Shown: positions 54,053-62,773 of the stretch, one piece after another
Numbering within the stretch: position 1 is the first letter of the stretch
Layout of the letters: each line of letters starts with the position of its first letter
Source of the DNA: Chitinimonas prasina
Lineage (GTDB): Bacteria; Pseudomonadota; Gammaproteobacteria; Burkholderiales; Chitinimonadaceae
Length of the DNA: 64,000 bases
Assembly (NCBI RefSeq): GCF_030160395.1
Contig: NZ_BSOG01000001.1
Coordinates: forward strand, 834,117-898,116
Direction: 5' to 3'
Notes under the pieces: model-generated
Told to the model about the DNA's origin: nothing
Databases searched by the model: none
What the model saw: only the letters and a program-made list of their open reading frames with translations
Made by a program: the position numbers and the translations under genes

Positions 54053-55303
54053 TCAGCGCACTCGCGCCAACCAATCGAGCACCCCCTGCCCCGCCATGCG
54101 GCCGCTGGCAAAGCAGGCGGTGAGCAGGTAGCCGCCGGTGGGCGCCTCCCAATCCAGCATCTCGCCTGCACAGAATACACCGGGCAGTTGGCGCAGCATC
54201 AGGCCACGCTCCAAGGCCTCGAACCGCACGCCACCGGCCGTGCTGATGGCCTCTACCAAGGGGCGCGGCTCGCCCAGTGTGATGGGTAGGGCCTTGATGC
54301 CCTCTGCCAGACGCACGGGGTCGTTGAAAGCCTCCTTGCTCAGGCACTCGCGCAGCAGGCCGGCCTTGACGCCGGTGATACCCAGCTTGCTCTGCAGATG
54401 GCTGGACAGCGAACGCGAGCCCCTTGGATGGGCCACTTCGGCCTGCACCCGCGCCAGATCACGTCCTGGCGCCAGGTCGATATGGATGGTGGCACGCCCC
54501 TGCCTGGCCACCTCTTCACGCAAGGCGGCCGCATGGGCGTAGATCAGGCTGCCCTCCACCCCGGCATCGCTGACCACGAACTCGCCTTGCTTGCGGTATT
54601 CCTTGCCGCTGCCATCGGCAAACCACAACACCACTGACTTCAGTGGGGCGCCGGCGAATTTCTCGCGGAAATGCTCGCTCCAAGCCACCTCAAAGCCGCA
54701 GTTGGCCGGTCTGAGCGGCGCAATATCCACCCCCTGCGCTGCCAACAATGGCTGCCAGGCACCATCCGACCCCAACCTGGGCCAGCTGGCGCCGCCCAAG
54801 GCCAGTACGGTGGCGCTGGCCTTGCAGTGCTTTTCGCCTTCTGCAGTAGCCAGCCGCAGGCTGCCATCCACCGTCCAGCCCAGCCAACGGTGCCGCACAT
54901 GGATGCGCACGCCCATGCCCTTGAGCCGGTGCAGCCAAGCTCGCAGCAGGGGTGCAGCCTTCATATCAGTGGGGAAGACCCGCCCTGAGCTGCCCACAAA
55001 GGTGGCAATACCCAAGCCATGTATCCAGTCGCACAGTGCATCGGGGCCGAAGTCCGCCAGCAACTGCGCCAGCTCGCGCTCCCGCTCGCCATAGCGGCTG
55101 AGAAAAGGCGCCAAGGGTTCGGAGTGGGTGATGTTCATGCCGCCCACGCCGGCCAGCAGGAACTTGCGGCCAACCGAGGGCATGGCGTCGTAGACATCCA
55201 CCGCCATGCCGGCCTGCGCCAGCACCTCGGCCGCCATCAGGCCGGCAGGGCCGCCACCGATGATGGCTATGGCAGGAGAGGAGGCAATCGCGGTATCAGA
55301 CAT
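54053..55303 (-). CDS. HI0933-family FAD-dependent flavoprotein
   Basis: 416 residues: N-terminal dinucleotide-binding GGGPAGLMAAEVLAQAG at about 15-35, the HI0933-like segment GRKFLLAGVGGMNITHS, and a C-terminal CAGEMLDWEAPTGGYLLTACFASG. It belongs to the conserved HI0933/YhiN family (TIGR03862-type) of flavoproteins whose reaction is unknown. It stands upstream of the flavin reductase-like gene, so they may be co-expressed. Confidence 0.92.
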   Translation of the reverse strand: MSDTAIASSPAIAIIGGGPAGLMAAEVLAQAGMAVDVYDAMPSVGRKFLLAGVGGMNITHSEPLAPFLSRYGERERELAQLLADFGPDALCDWIHGLGIATFVGSSGRVFPTDMKAAPLLRAWLHRLKGMGVRIHVRHRWLGWTVDGSLRLATAEGEKHCKASATVLALGGASWPRLGSDGAWQPLLAAQGVDIAPLRPANCGFEVAWSEHFREKFAGAPLKSVVLWFADGSGKEYRKQGEFVVSDAGVEGSLIYAHAAALREEVARQGRATIHIDLAPGRDLARVQAEVAHPRGSRSLSSHLQSKLGITGVKAGLLRECLSKEAFNDPVRLAEGIKALPITLGEPRPLVEAISTAGGVRFEALERGLMLRQLPGVFCAGEMLDWEAPTGGYLLTACFASGRMAGQGVLDWLARVR

Positions 55304-55568
55304 GACTCAGGCACGGCCCCTGATAACAATATCCAGGGACTATAGCGTTAATGACGGGGGCGCATGGTACACCTTGCGGCATGCCGGGCGGTGAGTGGAC
55401 ATCGACTCGCCACAGCATGGTGGCCCAGGCTGCATTGCCCGGCACCGCTTACCCAGCAGCCTCCCCCGCACGATCCGTACCCAGTGCCAACAACCCTTGT
55501 CCGGTCCGGCCCTTTGGGTTCCGGGCATTGCTCGTAACACCGGGGCGAAATAGATAGCGAACAGGCTC

Positions 55569-56510
55569 TCAAAACCCCAAGGCGGCCGCGCCCGGTGTCT
55601 CTGCCACCTTGCGGCGCAGCTGGCACAAGCTATCGGCGTCGGGCCAGCCTGCAGGCAGCACCATGCCGCGTGCCAGCTCCTGCCCGCCTGCCGCCAGGGG
55701 CGCATACTCGGCCACCATGACCGGCCTTGCACTGGCCGCAAAGTGTCGTGCCAGCTGGGCCTGTACACCGTCCAAGTCTGGCGCTTCGCCATCGGCCTGC
55801 TGCGGCGCCAGCCACAGGCGCTTGGGCAGGCAGCACCACAGGCTGTCTGGCCGGGTTTGCGGCCATGCCTCACCCCAGCAGCGCCACCAGCCACGCAGGT
55901 GGTCGCCAGCCAGCATGGCGGGGGCGGGTGACGACAGCTCGCGATAGAACATGCGCCCACGCAGCCAGGGCATGGCCTGGACCGGCCCCAGACCATCCAG
56001 TGCCGCCAGCCCGGCAGGCGTATGTGGTAGTCGCAACTGGTGGTGCAGCAGGCGTGCCAACTTGAGGCTGAGTGCATCGTGCAGTCCCGGCCCCACCAGG
56101 AACAAGCCTTGCGCATCGGGCAGGGCCAGATAGAACTTTACCGCCAGTTCGATATGCCATACCCGCCCGGCGGGTGGGCGTAGCAGGAAATCGTACTCGC
56201 CCAGGCTGCGGCCGGCTTCCCGAACGGCCAACTGGCTGGCCAGCAGGTCGTGGCCTGGCAGATGGAGCAAGGCCTGCCGCATCAGATCCTCGGCGTAGCG
56301 GCCCAGCCTGTAGTCCCGGCCTACGTCTGGCAGGGCTGCCAGCGCTGGCAGCAGTGCCGTCCTGTCCAGCGCCCGCCACCAGGCCTCGCCCAAGGCGGCA
56401 TCGCCAGCGAGCGCATCGGCCGGCAGCCAGGCCGGTGCCAACAGCGAGGGCGAGGTCAGCAGCCAGTGCAGATCGGCAACAGCGGTGGTTTGTCGTATTT
56501 CTGGCAACAT
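55569..56510 (-). CDS. DUF1853 family protein
   Basis: 313 residues of the DUF1853 family (PD-(D/E)xK-like), recognised by LHWLLTSPSLL near the start, YAEDLMRQALLHLPGHDLLA, SLGEYDFLLR and WHIELAVKFYLA, the last two like the catalytic D and ExK pieces. Role unknown. The ATG at 56510 is chosen; a TTG at 56540 is upstream. Transcribed away from the nucleotidyltransferase-like gene. Confidence 0.87.
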   Translation of the reverse strand: MLPEIRQTTAVADLHWLLTSPSLLAPAWLPADALAGDAALGEAWWRALDRTALLPALAALPDVGRDYRLGRYAEDLMRQALLHLPGHDLLASQLAVREAGRSLGEYDFLLRPPAGRVWHIELAVKFYLALPDAQGLFLVGPGLHDALSLKLARLLHHQLRLPHTPAGLAALDGLGPVQAMPWLRGRMFYRELSSPAPAMLAGDHLRGWWRCWGEAWPQTRPDSLWCCLPKRLWLAPQQADGEAPDLDGVQAQLARHFAASARPVMVAEYAPLAAGGQELARGMVLPAGWPDADSLCQLRRKVAETPGAAALGF

Positions 56511-56726
56511 CTTTGTGGTATTCCAACCGGTAGGCAGCAAGGCAAGTAGTCAAGGCAAGGCTGCGCTACGATACGCCAACTCCGGAAGCAGCACTTGCGA
56601 ACCGGGGCCTGTCTCCATATAACGCATAGGGGGCAGTGAAACACGGCCGGGGAACCTGGCCGGTTTTGGCGGTTCCCAATGTGCGGCGGGCAACAAGCCC
56701 GCCACATCCAAGCCAGCGAGGACGAC

Positions 56727-57311
56727 ATGGGCCACCACGACAGATCACCGCGCGGCGCGCGCGAACAGATCATTCACCTCGCAGCCCGTCTGATGGCCGA
56801 AGAGCACATCGACGACTTTGCCCTGGCAAAGCGCAAGGCCATCAAACGGCTGGGCTTACCCGAGGGCAAGAACCTGCCCGGCAACGACGAGATCGAGGCC
56901 GCCCTGCGCGAATACCGCAGCCTGTTCACCCCGAACCATGCCGACGTGGTGACCGAGCTACGCAAGAAAGCCCTCTCGGCCATGCGGCTGTTCACCGAGT
57001 TCAAGCCCTATCTGGTCGGTTCGGTACTGTCCGGCTTGGCTGGGCCGCATTCTGACATCAACCTGGTGGTCTACACCGATGACGACAAGTCGGTAGAGAT
57101 ACGCTGCCTCAACCTGGGCATAGACTACCGGATTGAATCGCCGCCCTCCGGCCACACCACGCTGGCTTTTTATGAGGAAGGCAGTCTGGTGCGGCTAAGC
57201 GTCAGGCCCACCAATGACGAACGGCTGGGCGCCCGCGCCGCCTCCGAACCGCTGGAGCGCGCGCGCTTGTCCCAGGTAGAAAACCTGCTTACCTGCCCCG
57301 CGACGCCGTGA
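56727..57311 (+). CDS. Nucleotidyltransferase-like protein
   Basis: 194 residues. The N-terminal half is helical (IIHLAARLMAEEHIDDFALAK, RLGLPEGKNLPGNDEI), and the C-terminal half has a minimal nucleotidyltransferase-like core LVGSVLSGLAGPHSDINLVVY with GS..G and SD.N. The usual SDIDL catalytic Asp pair reads SDINL, so the third acidic residue may be missing. Homologues are often mislabelled UDP-N-acetylmuramate-alanine ligase. GCGAGGA precedes the ATG. Its stop overlaps the GTG start of the TPP enzyme gene by four bases. Confidence 0.75.
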   Translation: MGHHDRSPRGAREQIIHLAARLMAEEHIDDFALAKRKAIKRLGLPEGKNLPGNDEIEAALREYRSLFTPNHADVVTELRKKALSAMRLFTEFKPYLVGSVLSGLAGPHSDINLVVYTDDDKSVEIRCLNLGIDYRIESPPSGHTTLAFYEEGSLVRLSVRPTNDERLGARAASEPLERARLSQVENLLTCPATP

Positions 57312-58987
57312 GCCAAGCTACAGCCCGCCTGGGTGGCCATCTGGTTGCCGATGCCCTGGTGAGCCAGGGCGTCAGCCTGGCCTTCGGGGTGCCGGGCGAA
57401 AGCTATCTGTCGGTACTGGATGGTCTCTATCGCCATGCCGACTTCCGGTTCATCGTCACCCGGCATGAGGGCGGTGCCGCCTTCATGGCGGATGCCTACG
57501 CCAAGCTCACCGGCAAGCCCGGTGTCTGCCTGGTGACGCGTGGGCCGGGCGCTACCAATGCAGCCATCGGCATACACACGGCCCAACAGGATTCCACCCC
57601 GCTGGTGCTGCTGGTCGGCCAGGTAGGGCAGGATGTGGTGGAGCGCGAGGCCTTCCAGGAGATCGACTACCGCCGCATGTTCGGCAGTATGGCCAAGTGG
57701 GTCGCCCAGATAGATCAGGCCGAACGGGTACCCGAGATGCTTGCCCATGCCTTCCAGCTGGCTACCTCAGGCCGGCCCGGCCCAGTGGTGCTGGCCCTGC
57801 CCGAGGACATGCTGGCCGCCAGCACCGACGTGGCTGATGCCCACCCGCATCAGCCGCTGCAGGCCAGCCCTTCGGCGGCCCAACTAGCGCAGCTCACCCG
57901 CCTGCTGGAGGCCGCCCGGCAGCCTTTCGTCATCGTCGGCGGCTCGGGCTGGAGCCACCAGGCCTGTGCCGACCTGCGCCTGTTTGCCGAATCCTGGCAG
58001 TTGCCGGTGGCCTGTGCCTTCCGTTTTCAGGATCTGTTCGACAATCAGCACCCGCTCTATGCCGGCGATGTCGGCATAGGCATCAACCCCAGACTGGCCG
58101 AGCGCCTGCGGCAGGCCGATCTGGTGCTGTGCCTGGGCGCCCGCCTGGGTGAAATGACCAGCTCTGGCTATAGCCTGTTTGATATCCCTATCCCACGCCA
58201 GCAGTTGGTGCATGTGCATGCCGGGGTGGAGGAGCTGGGGCGGGTCTACCAAGCAACGCTGATGATCAATGCCGGCATGGCCGAGATGACCGCCGCGCTG
58301 CGGCTGATACCCTGCCGCCACGCGGGCTACGCCGCCGTTGCCGCCGAGGCGCGTGCCGACTTCGAAGCCTGGCAGGGCATACCGCCAATCTATCTGGGTA
58401 GGCAGGCGAGGTTGGACTTATGGCAAGTGGTGATGGAAGCCCGCCGGCAGCTTCCGGCCGACACCCTGGTCTGCAACGGCGCCGGTAACTTTGCCAGTTG
58501 GGCCCATCGCTTCTGGCGCTATGGCAGCCAGGAACAAGCCCGCTGCCAGCTGGCGCCGACCTCTGGCGCCATGGGCTATGGCCTGCCCGCCGGCGTGATG
58601 GCCAGCATCGTGGCACCCGAACGCACGGTGCTGGTGTTTGCCGGTGACGGCGATTTCCTGATGAACGGGCAGGAGCTGGCGACCGCATTGCAATATGGCG
58701 GCGCCCCTATCGTGCTGCTGTTCAACAACAGCCAGTACGGCACCATACGCATGCACCAGGAGAAGCACTTCCCCGGCCGCGTCTACGGCACCCAGTTGCA
58801 CAACCCGGACTTTGCCCGCTATGCCGAGAGCTTCGGTGCCCTGGGACTGGTGGTGGAAACCACGGCCCAGTTCGGCCCTGCCCTGTCTCAGGCACTGGTT
58901 CATCGCCGCCAGACCGGCAAGCCCGCGCTGATCGAACTGCGCATGGATACCGCCGATCTGGCGCCAGGCCTGCGCCTGGCCGGCTGA
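57308..58987 (+). CDS. Thiamine-diphosphate-dependent enzyme (acetolactate synthase-like)
   Basis: 559 residues. The N-terminal TPP domain has FGVPGESYLSVLDGL and the catalytic Glu in VTRHEGGAAFMADAYAK. A central TPP/nucleotide domain and the C-terminal PP domain with GDGDFLMNGQELATALQYG and NNSQYGT complete the fold. It resembles acetolactate synthase and related decarboxylases; no small regulatory subunit is adjacent, so the reaction is uncertain. The GTG start at 57308 overlaps the stop of the previous gene, indicating coupling. Confidence 0.9.
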   Translation: MSQATARLGGHLVADALVSQGVSLAFGVPGESYLSVLDGLYRHADFRFIVTRHEGGAAFMADAYAKLTGKPGVCLVTRGPGATNAAIGIHTAQQDSTPLVLLVGQVGQDVVEREAFQEIDYRRMFGSMAKWVAQIDQAERVPEMLAHAFQLATSGRPGPVVLALPEDMLAASTDVADAHPHQPLQASPSAAQLAQLTRLLEAARQPFVIVGGSGWSHQACADLRLFAESWQLPVACAFRFQDLFDNQHPLYAGDVGIGINPRLAERLRQADLVLCLGARLGEMTSSGYSLFDIPIPRQQLVHVHAGVEELGRVYQATLMINAGMAEMTAALRLIPCRHAGYAAVAAEARADFEAWQGIPPIYLGRQARLDLWQVVMEARRQLPADTLVCNGAGNFASWAHRFWRYGSQEQARCQLAPTSGAMGYGLPAGVMASIVAPERTVLVFAGDGDFLMNGQELATALQYGGAPIVLLFNNSQYGTIRMHQEKHFPGRVYGTQLHNPDFARYAESFGALGLVVETTAQFGPALSQALVHRRQTGKPALIELRMDTADLAPGLRLAG

Positions 58988-59094
58988 TGCGGAACCTTCG
59001 CCGGCCAGCCGGCATATTTACGCCCTTCCCGGGCTTTCGTTACACGCTCCCCTGCGCCACACTGTATATCTGACCCGCAAGGCACTATCCCGAT

Positions 59095-61818
59095 ATGCCG
59101 CCCTCCGACGACGATCTCAAGCGCCAGCTGCAACGCCTGCAAGCCATACAGCAAGCCATCCTCACGGTGAGCCGCCAGGCCAATGCCGGCCATGACCTGG
59201 CTGGTTTCGCCGCCCTCGTGCATAGCCAGCTCAATAGCCTGATGATGGCGGAGAACTGCTATATCGCGGTGTGCGATCCGGCCAACGAACACATACGCTA
59301 TGCCTATTTCTCGGACCAGTGCGAGCCGGCGCCGGAGCCCGAAGCCTGGGAGGAGCTGGGCGATGCCGAAAGCGGCCCCACCGCCTGGGTAATCCGCCAG
59401 GGCCAGCCTTTGCTGATGACGGCCGAGGAAGACCGCAACCGCACAGCCACCGGGCAGCCATGGGGCGACGGCAAGGTAGCCGAGCACTGGATGGGCATGC
59501 CGCTGCGTGGCAGCAATGATCGTGTCATCGGCGCGCTGGTGACCCAGACCTATCTGCCTAGCTATCACTACAGCAAGGAAGACCAGGAAATCTTTGGCGT
59601 GATGGCCAGCCATGTAGCGGTCGCGCTGGAGCGGGTGATGCACCAGCAGTGGATGGACCAGCTGGTGGAGGAGCGCACCCGCGAATTGGCACGCGAAGCC
59701 CATGAGCGGCGCAAGGGCGAGACCCTCAACCGGGTGTTCTACCAGATAGCCGAACGCGCCACAGCGGGGGATTCGTTCTATGACTTTCTGCAGGCCGTAC
59801 ACCACTTGCTGGGTGAGTTGCTGTATGCCCGTAATTGCTATGTCTGCCTGTATGACGCCGCCAAGGGCGTGCTTAACTTCCCCTACTATGTGGACGAGCG
59901 CGACGGCGACACCATGCAGGAATACGACGTGCCCATGCGGCGCGGGCTGACCGAATATGTGTTGCGCAGCGGCACGCCGCAGCTGATAGACCGCGACCGC
60001 ATGCAGGCACTGAGCCAGGCCGGCGAGATCACCGAGGCCACCGGCGACCTGACCTTCTACAGCTGGCTGGGCGTGCCCATGCAGATACGCGGCAGCCTGG
60101 GCGGGGTGCTGACCATCCAGAGCTACGAGGCCGACCACCTCTATGACGCCGCCGATGCTGACGTACTGTCCTTTGTGGCAAACCATATCAGCAGCGCCAT
60201 CGAGCGCAAGCAGGCCTACGATGCGCTGCGCGAGGCTACGCAGGTGGCCGAAAACGCCTCCCGCCTCAAGAGCGAGTTCCTGGCCAACATGAGCCACGAG
60301 ATACGCACACCGATGAATGCCGTCATCGGCATGGCCTATCTGGCGCTCAAGACCGAACTGACACCGAAGCAGCGTGACTATGTCAGCAAGATCCACAAGG
60401 CCGGCAATTCCCTGTTGGCCATCATCAACGACGTGCTGGATTTCACCAAGATCGAGGCCGGCAAGCTGGATATGGAGCGGATCGAGTTCTCACTCGACGA
60501 GGTGCTGGCCAACGTGGCGACCGTGACGGCCCAGCGAGCGCAGGACAAGGGACTGGAGTACCTGTTCCATGTGCCGCTCAACATCCCCCGCCAACTGATA
60601 GGCGACCCTTTGCGGCTGGGTCAGGTGCTGATCAATCTGGCCAACAATGCCATCAAATTCACCGAGCATGGCCAGATCGACCTGCATTGCCGGCTGCTGC
60701 GCGAGGAAACAGGCCAGGTGCGGCTGGAGTTCACCGTGCGCGACAGTGGCATAGGCATGAGCCAGACACAGGTCGCCGCACTGTTCCAGCCATTTACCCA
60801 GGCGGATGGTTCCACCACCCGCAAATACGGCGGCACCGGCCTGGGGCTGACCATCAGCAAGCGGCTGGTCAGCATGATGGGGGGCGACATCTCGGTGGAA
60901 AGCCATGTCGGCGTAGGGTCGGCGTTTCATTTCGCGGTGGATTTCCAACTGCCTGTCACCCCGCAGCCCACCCTGCGCGGCCTGCTGGATACCCTGCAGG
61001 GCAAGAGCGCGCTGGTGGTGGATGACAACAGTGCTGCCAGCGAGATACTGGCCGACGCGCTGCTGCATTTCTCCATCGGTGCCGATACCGCCGATAGCGG
61101 TGCGGCCGCCCTGGCCAGCATCAGGCAGGCCGATGCACACGCACCCTACGACCTGGTGCTGTGCGACTGGCATATGCCCGGCATGGATGGTGTGGCGCTG
61201 GCCGAAGCGCTGCAGGCAGCCCGTTTGCGCCACCCGCCCAAGGTCGTACTGGTGACGACCTTCGGCCATGAATCCAGCCTGCAGCGGCCTGCCAGCCATG
61301 GGGTGGATGCCGTGCTGACCAAGCCCATCAGCCAGGCTGGCCTGCTCAACATTCTACTACCCCTGTTCGCATCGCAAGCACCTGGCGACACCAGCACGGT
61401 TGACACTGCTCAGCCAGGTGCCGGCTATCGTGTACTGCTGGCCGAAGACAACGAGATCAACCAGCAGATCGCGGTCGAACTGCTGCAAGCCCAGGGCTAT
61501 GCAGTGGAGGTAGCCCAGAATGGCCGCCAGGCATTGGCCATGCTGCATGCCCAGCCGGCCGATTACTACCACTTGGTACTGATGGACCTGCAGATGCCCG
61601 AGATGGATGGCCACGAGGCCGTGCTGAGCCTGCGGCGGGACGCACACTACAACCGCTTGCCGGTCATCGCCATGACAGCCCATGCCCTGCTGGAGGAACG
61701 CGAGCGCTGCCTGCGCGAAGGCATGCAGGACACCATCACCAAGCCGATAGACCCCGAGCTGATGTTCCGCACCATGGCACAGTGGCTGGCACCACAGATA
61801 GCCGAAGTCAGCCAGTAA
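59095..61818 (+). CDS. Hybrid sensor kinase GAF-GAF-HisKA-HATPase-REC-REC
   Basis: 907 residues, with no evident membrane segment. Two GAF domains (about 20-185 and 215-375) precede HisKA with phospho-His 401 in FLANMSHEIRTPMNAVIGMA. HATPase_c has NLANNAIKFTEHG, GIGMS and GTGLGLTISKRLV. Two receivers follow: Asp 691 in LCDWHMPGMDG and Asp 831 in LMDLQMPEMDG, so a phosphorelay is possible. An Hpt domain is not visible. The GAF domains may sense a cytoplasmic ligand. It lies 107 bases downstream of the TPP enzyme gene. Confidence 0.94.
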   Translation: MPPSDDDLKRQLQRLQAIQQAILTVSRQANAGHDLAGFAALVHSQLNSLMMAENCYIAVCDPANEHIRYAYFSDQCEPAPEPEAWEELGDAESGPTAWVIRQGQPLLMTAEEDRNRTATGQPWGDGKVAEHWMGMPLRGSNDRVIGALVTQTYLPSYHYSKEDQEIFGVMASHVAVALERVMHQQWMDQLVEERTRELAREAHERRKGETLNRVFYQIAERATAGDSFYDFLQAVHHLLGELLYARNCYVCLYDAAKGVLNFPYYVDERDGDTMQEYDVPMRRGLTEYVLRSGTPQLIDRDRMQALSQAGEITEATGDLTFYSWLGVPMQIRGSLGGVLTIQSYEADHLYDAADADVLSFVANHISSAIERKQAYDALREATQVAENASRLKSEFLANMSHEIRTPMNAVIGMAYLALKTELTPKQRDYVSKIHKAGNSLLAIINDVLDFTKIEAGKLDMERIEFSLDEVLANVATVTAQRAQDKGLEYLFHVPLNIPRQLIGDPLRLGQVLINLANNAIKFTEHGQIDLHCRLLREETGQVRLEFTVRDSGIGMSQTQVAALFQPFTQADGSTTRKYGGTGLGLTISKRLVSMMGGDISVESHVGVGSAFHFAVDFQLPVTPQPTLRGLLDTLQGKSALVVDDNSAASEILADALLHFSIGADTADSGAAALASIRQADAHAPYDLVLCDWHMPGMDGVALAEALQAARLRHPPKVVLVTTFGHESSLQRPASHGVDAVLTKPISQAGLLNILLPLFASQAPGDTSTVDTAQPGAGYRVLLAEDNEINQQIAVELLQAQGYAVEVAQNGRQALAMLHAQPADYYHLVLMDLQMPEMDGHEAVLSLRRDAHYNRLPVIAMTAHALLEERERCLREGMQDTITKPIDPELMFRTMAQWLAPQIAEVSQ

Positions 61819-61865
61819 GCGCTACCATCGCGGCCCCGCCCCCCTGCCGTACCGAGAGAACTGCC

Positions 61866-62060
61866 ATGACCGATGCCACCCCGCTCACCCCCAAACCCTG
61901 CAAGAAATGCGGCTCGCCAGGCGAAGTATTGAAGGCCGGCTCCAATCGCTGGTGGGTGGAATGTGCCAAGTTCGGCCGCAACGGCAACTGCAATGTCATC
62001 AGCGCCCAGGCCAGCAGCCGCAAAGCAGCCATACAGGACTGGAACGCCCACTGCGCATGA
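61866..62060 (+). CDS. Lar-like zinc-ribbon protein
   Basis: 64 residues with CKKCGSPGEVL, RWWVECAKFGRNGNC and the C-terminal AAIQDWNAHC. The pattern (paired Cys, WWVEC, then A..AI..WN) is that of Lar-type restriction-alleviation zinc ribbons, which in phage and prophage protect DNA from host restriction. Here it is chromosomal and coupled by ATGA to yigZ. Function inferred; a small zinc-binding protein of another kind is possible. Confidence 0.7.
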   Translation: MTDATPLTPKPCKKCGSPGEVLKAGSNRWWVECAKFGRNGNCNVISAQASSRKAAIQDWNAHCA

Positions 62061-62644
62061 GCAACTGCCTTTCCGGGCCTTGCCATAGCGAACTGCTGAT
62101 CAAGAAAAGCCGCTTTATCGGTTGCGTTGAACCCATGGCCGACCGCGCTGCCGCCCAGGCCCGCGTGGCCGCCCTGCGGCAGGCCCACCCGGCGGCGGCC
62201 CATGTCTGCTGGGCCTTGCTGGCTGGCGGGCATTCTGCTGCGGTGGATGACGGTGAACCCAGCGGCACAGCCGGGCGCCCCATGCTTGATGTGCTGCGCC
62301 ACCAGGATCTGGAAGGGGTACTGGCCACCGTGGTGCGCTACTACGGCGGCGTCAAGCTGGGTACCGGTGGCCTGGTAAGAGCGTATACCGACGCCGTCGC
62401 CCAGGCCTTGCTGGATGCCCCCCGCGTCCCCTTGCAAACCCTCACCAACCTGCACTGCAGCCTGCCCTATGCCCTGGAAGGGCATGTGCGGCGCCAGCTC
62501 AGTGCAGCTGGCGCACAATTGCAAGGTGTAGAGCACGCCAGCCTGGTACACATACAGTTTTGCCTCCCAGCCAGCGCAGCCGAGGCGCTAGTCCACCAGC
62601 TCGACGAGTCCTGTCGTGGTCTACTGGTCTGGCACCATCCCTAA
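62057..62644 (+). CDS. yigZ: YigZ/IMPACT family protein
   Basis: 195 residues. The N-terminal IMPACT domain shows LLIKKSRFIGCVEP, HVCWALLAG, DDGEPSGTAGRPMLDVL and VVRYYGGVKLGTGGLVRAY, all typical. A C-terminal DUF1949-like part (YALEGHVRRQLSAAGA) follows. The family is linked to translation/ribosome regulation. The start at 62057 overlaps the Lar-like stop. Confidence 0.94.
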   Translation: MSNCLSGPCHSELLIKKSRFIGCVEPMADRAAAQARVAALRQAHPAAAHVCWALLAGGHSAAVDDGEPSGTAGRPMLDVLRHQDLEGVLATVVRYYGGVKLGTGGLVRAYTDAVAQALLDAPRVPLQTLTNLHCSLPYALEGHVRRQLSAAGAQLQGVEHASLVHIQFCLPASAAEALVHQLDESCRGLLVWHHP

Positions 62645-62773
62645 ATTGCAGGATGGCAAGGCCGCGCCGCCTCTCTACAATAGGATGGTCATACCACGCG
62701 CGGGTGCTTTCGTCCCGCTTGTATGGCATGCCCGCCCACCCGCTGGCCCAGCCGGCATCGCGAGAGGAAAGCC

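Noticed and set aside
58900-60396. Long minus-strand open frame across the hybrid kinase gene
   Set aside because: Antisense shadow of the TPP enzyme and hybrid kinase genes, whose sense frames have complete domain motifs.
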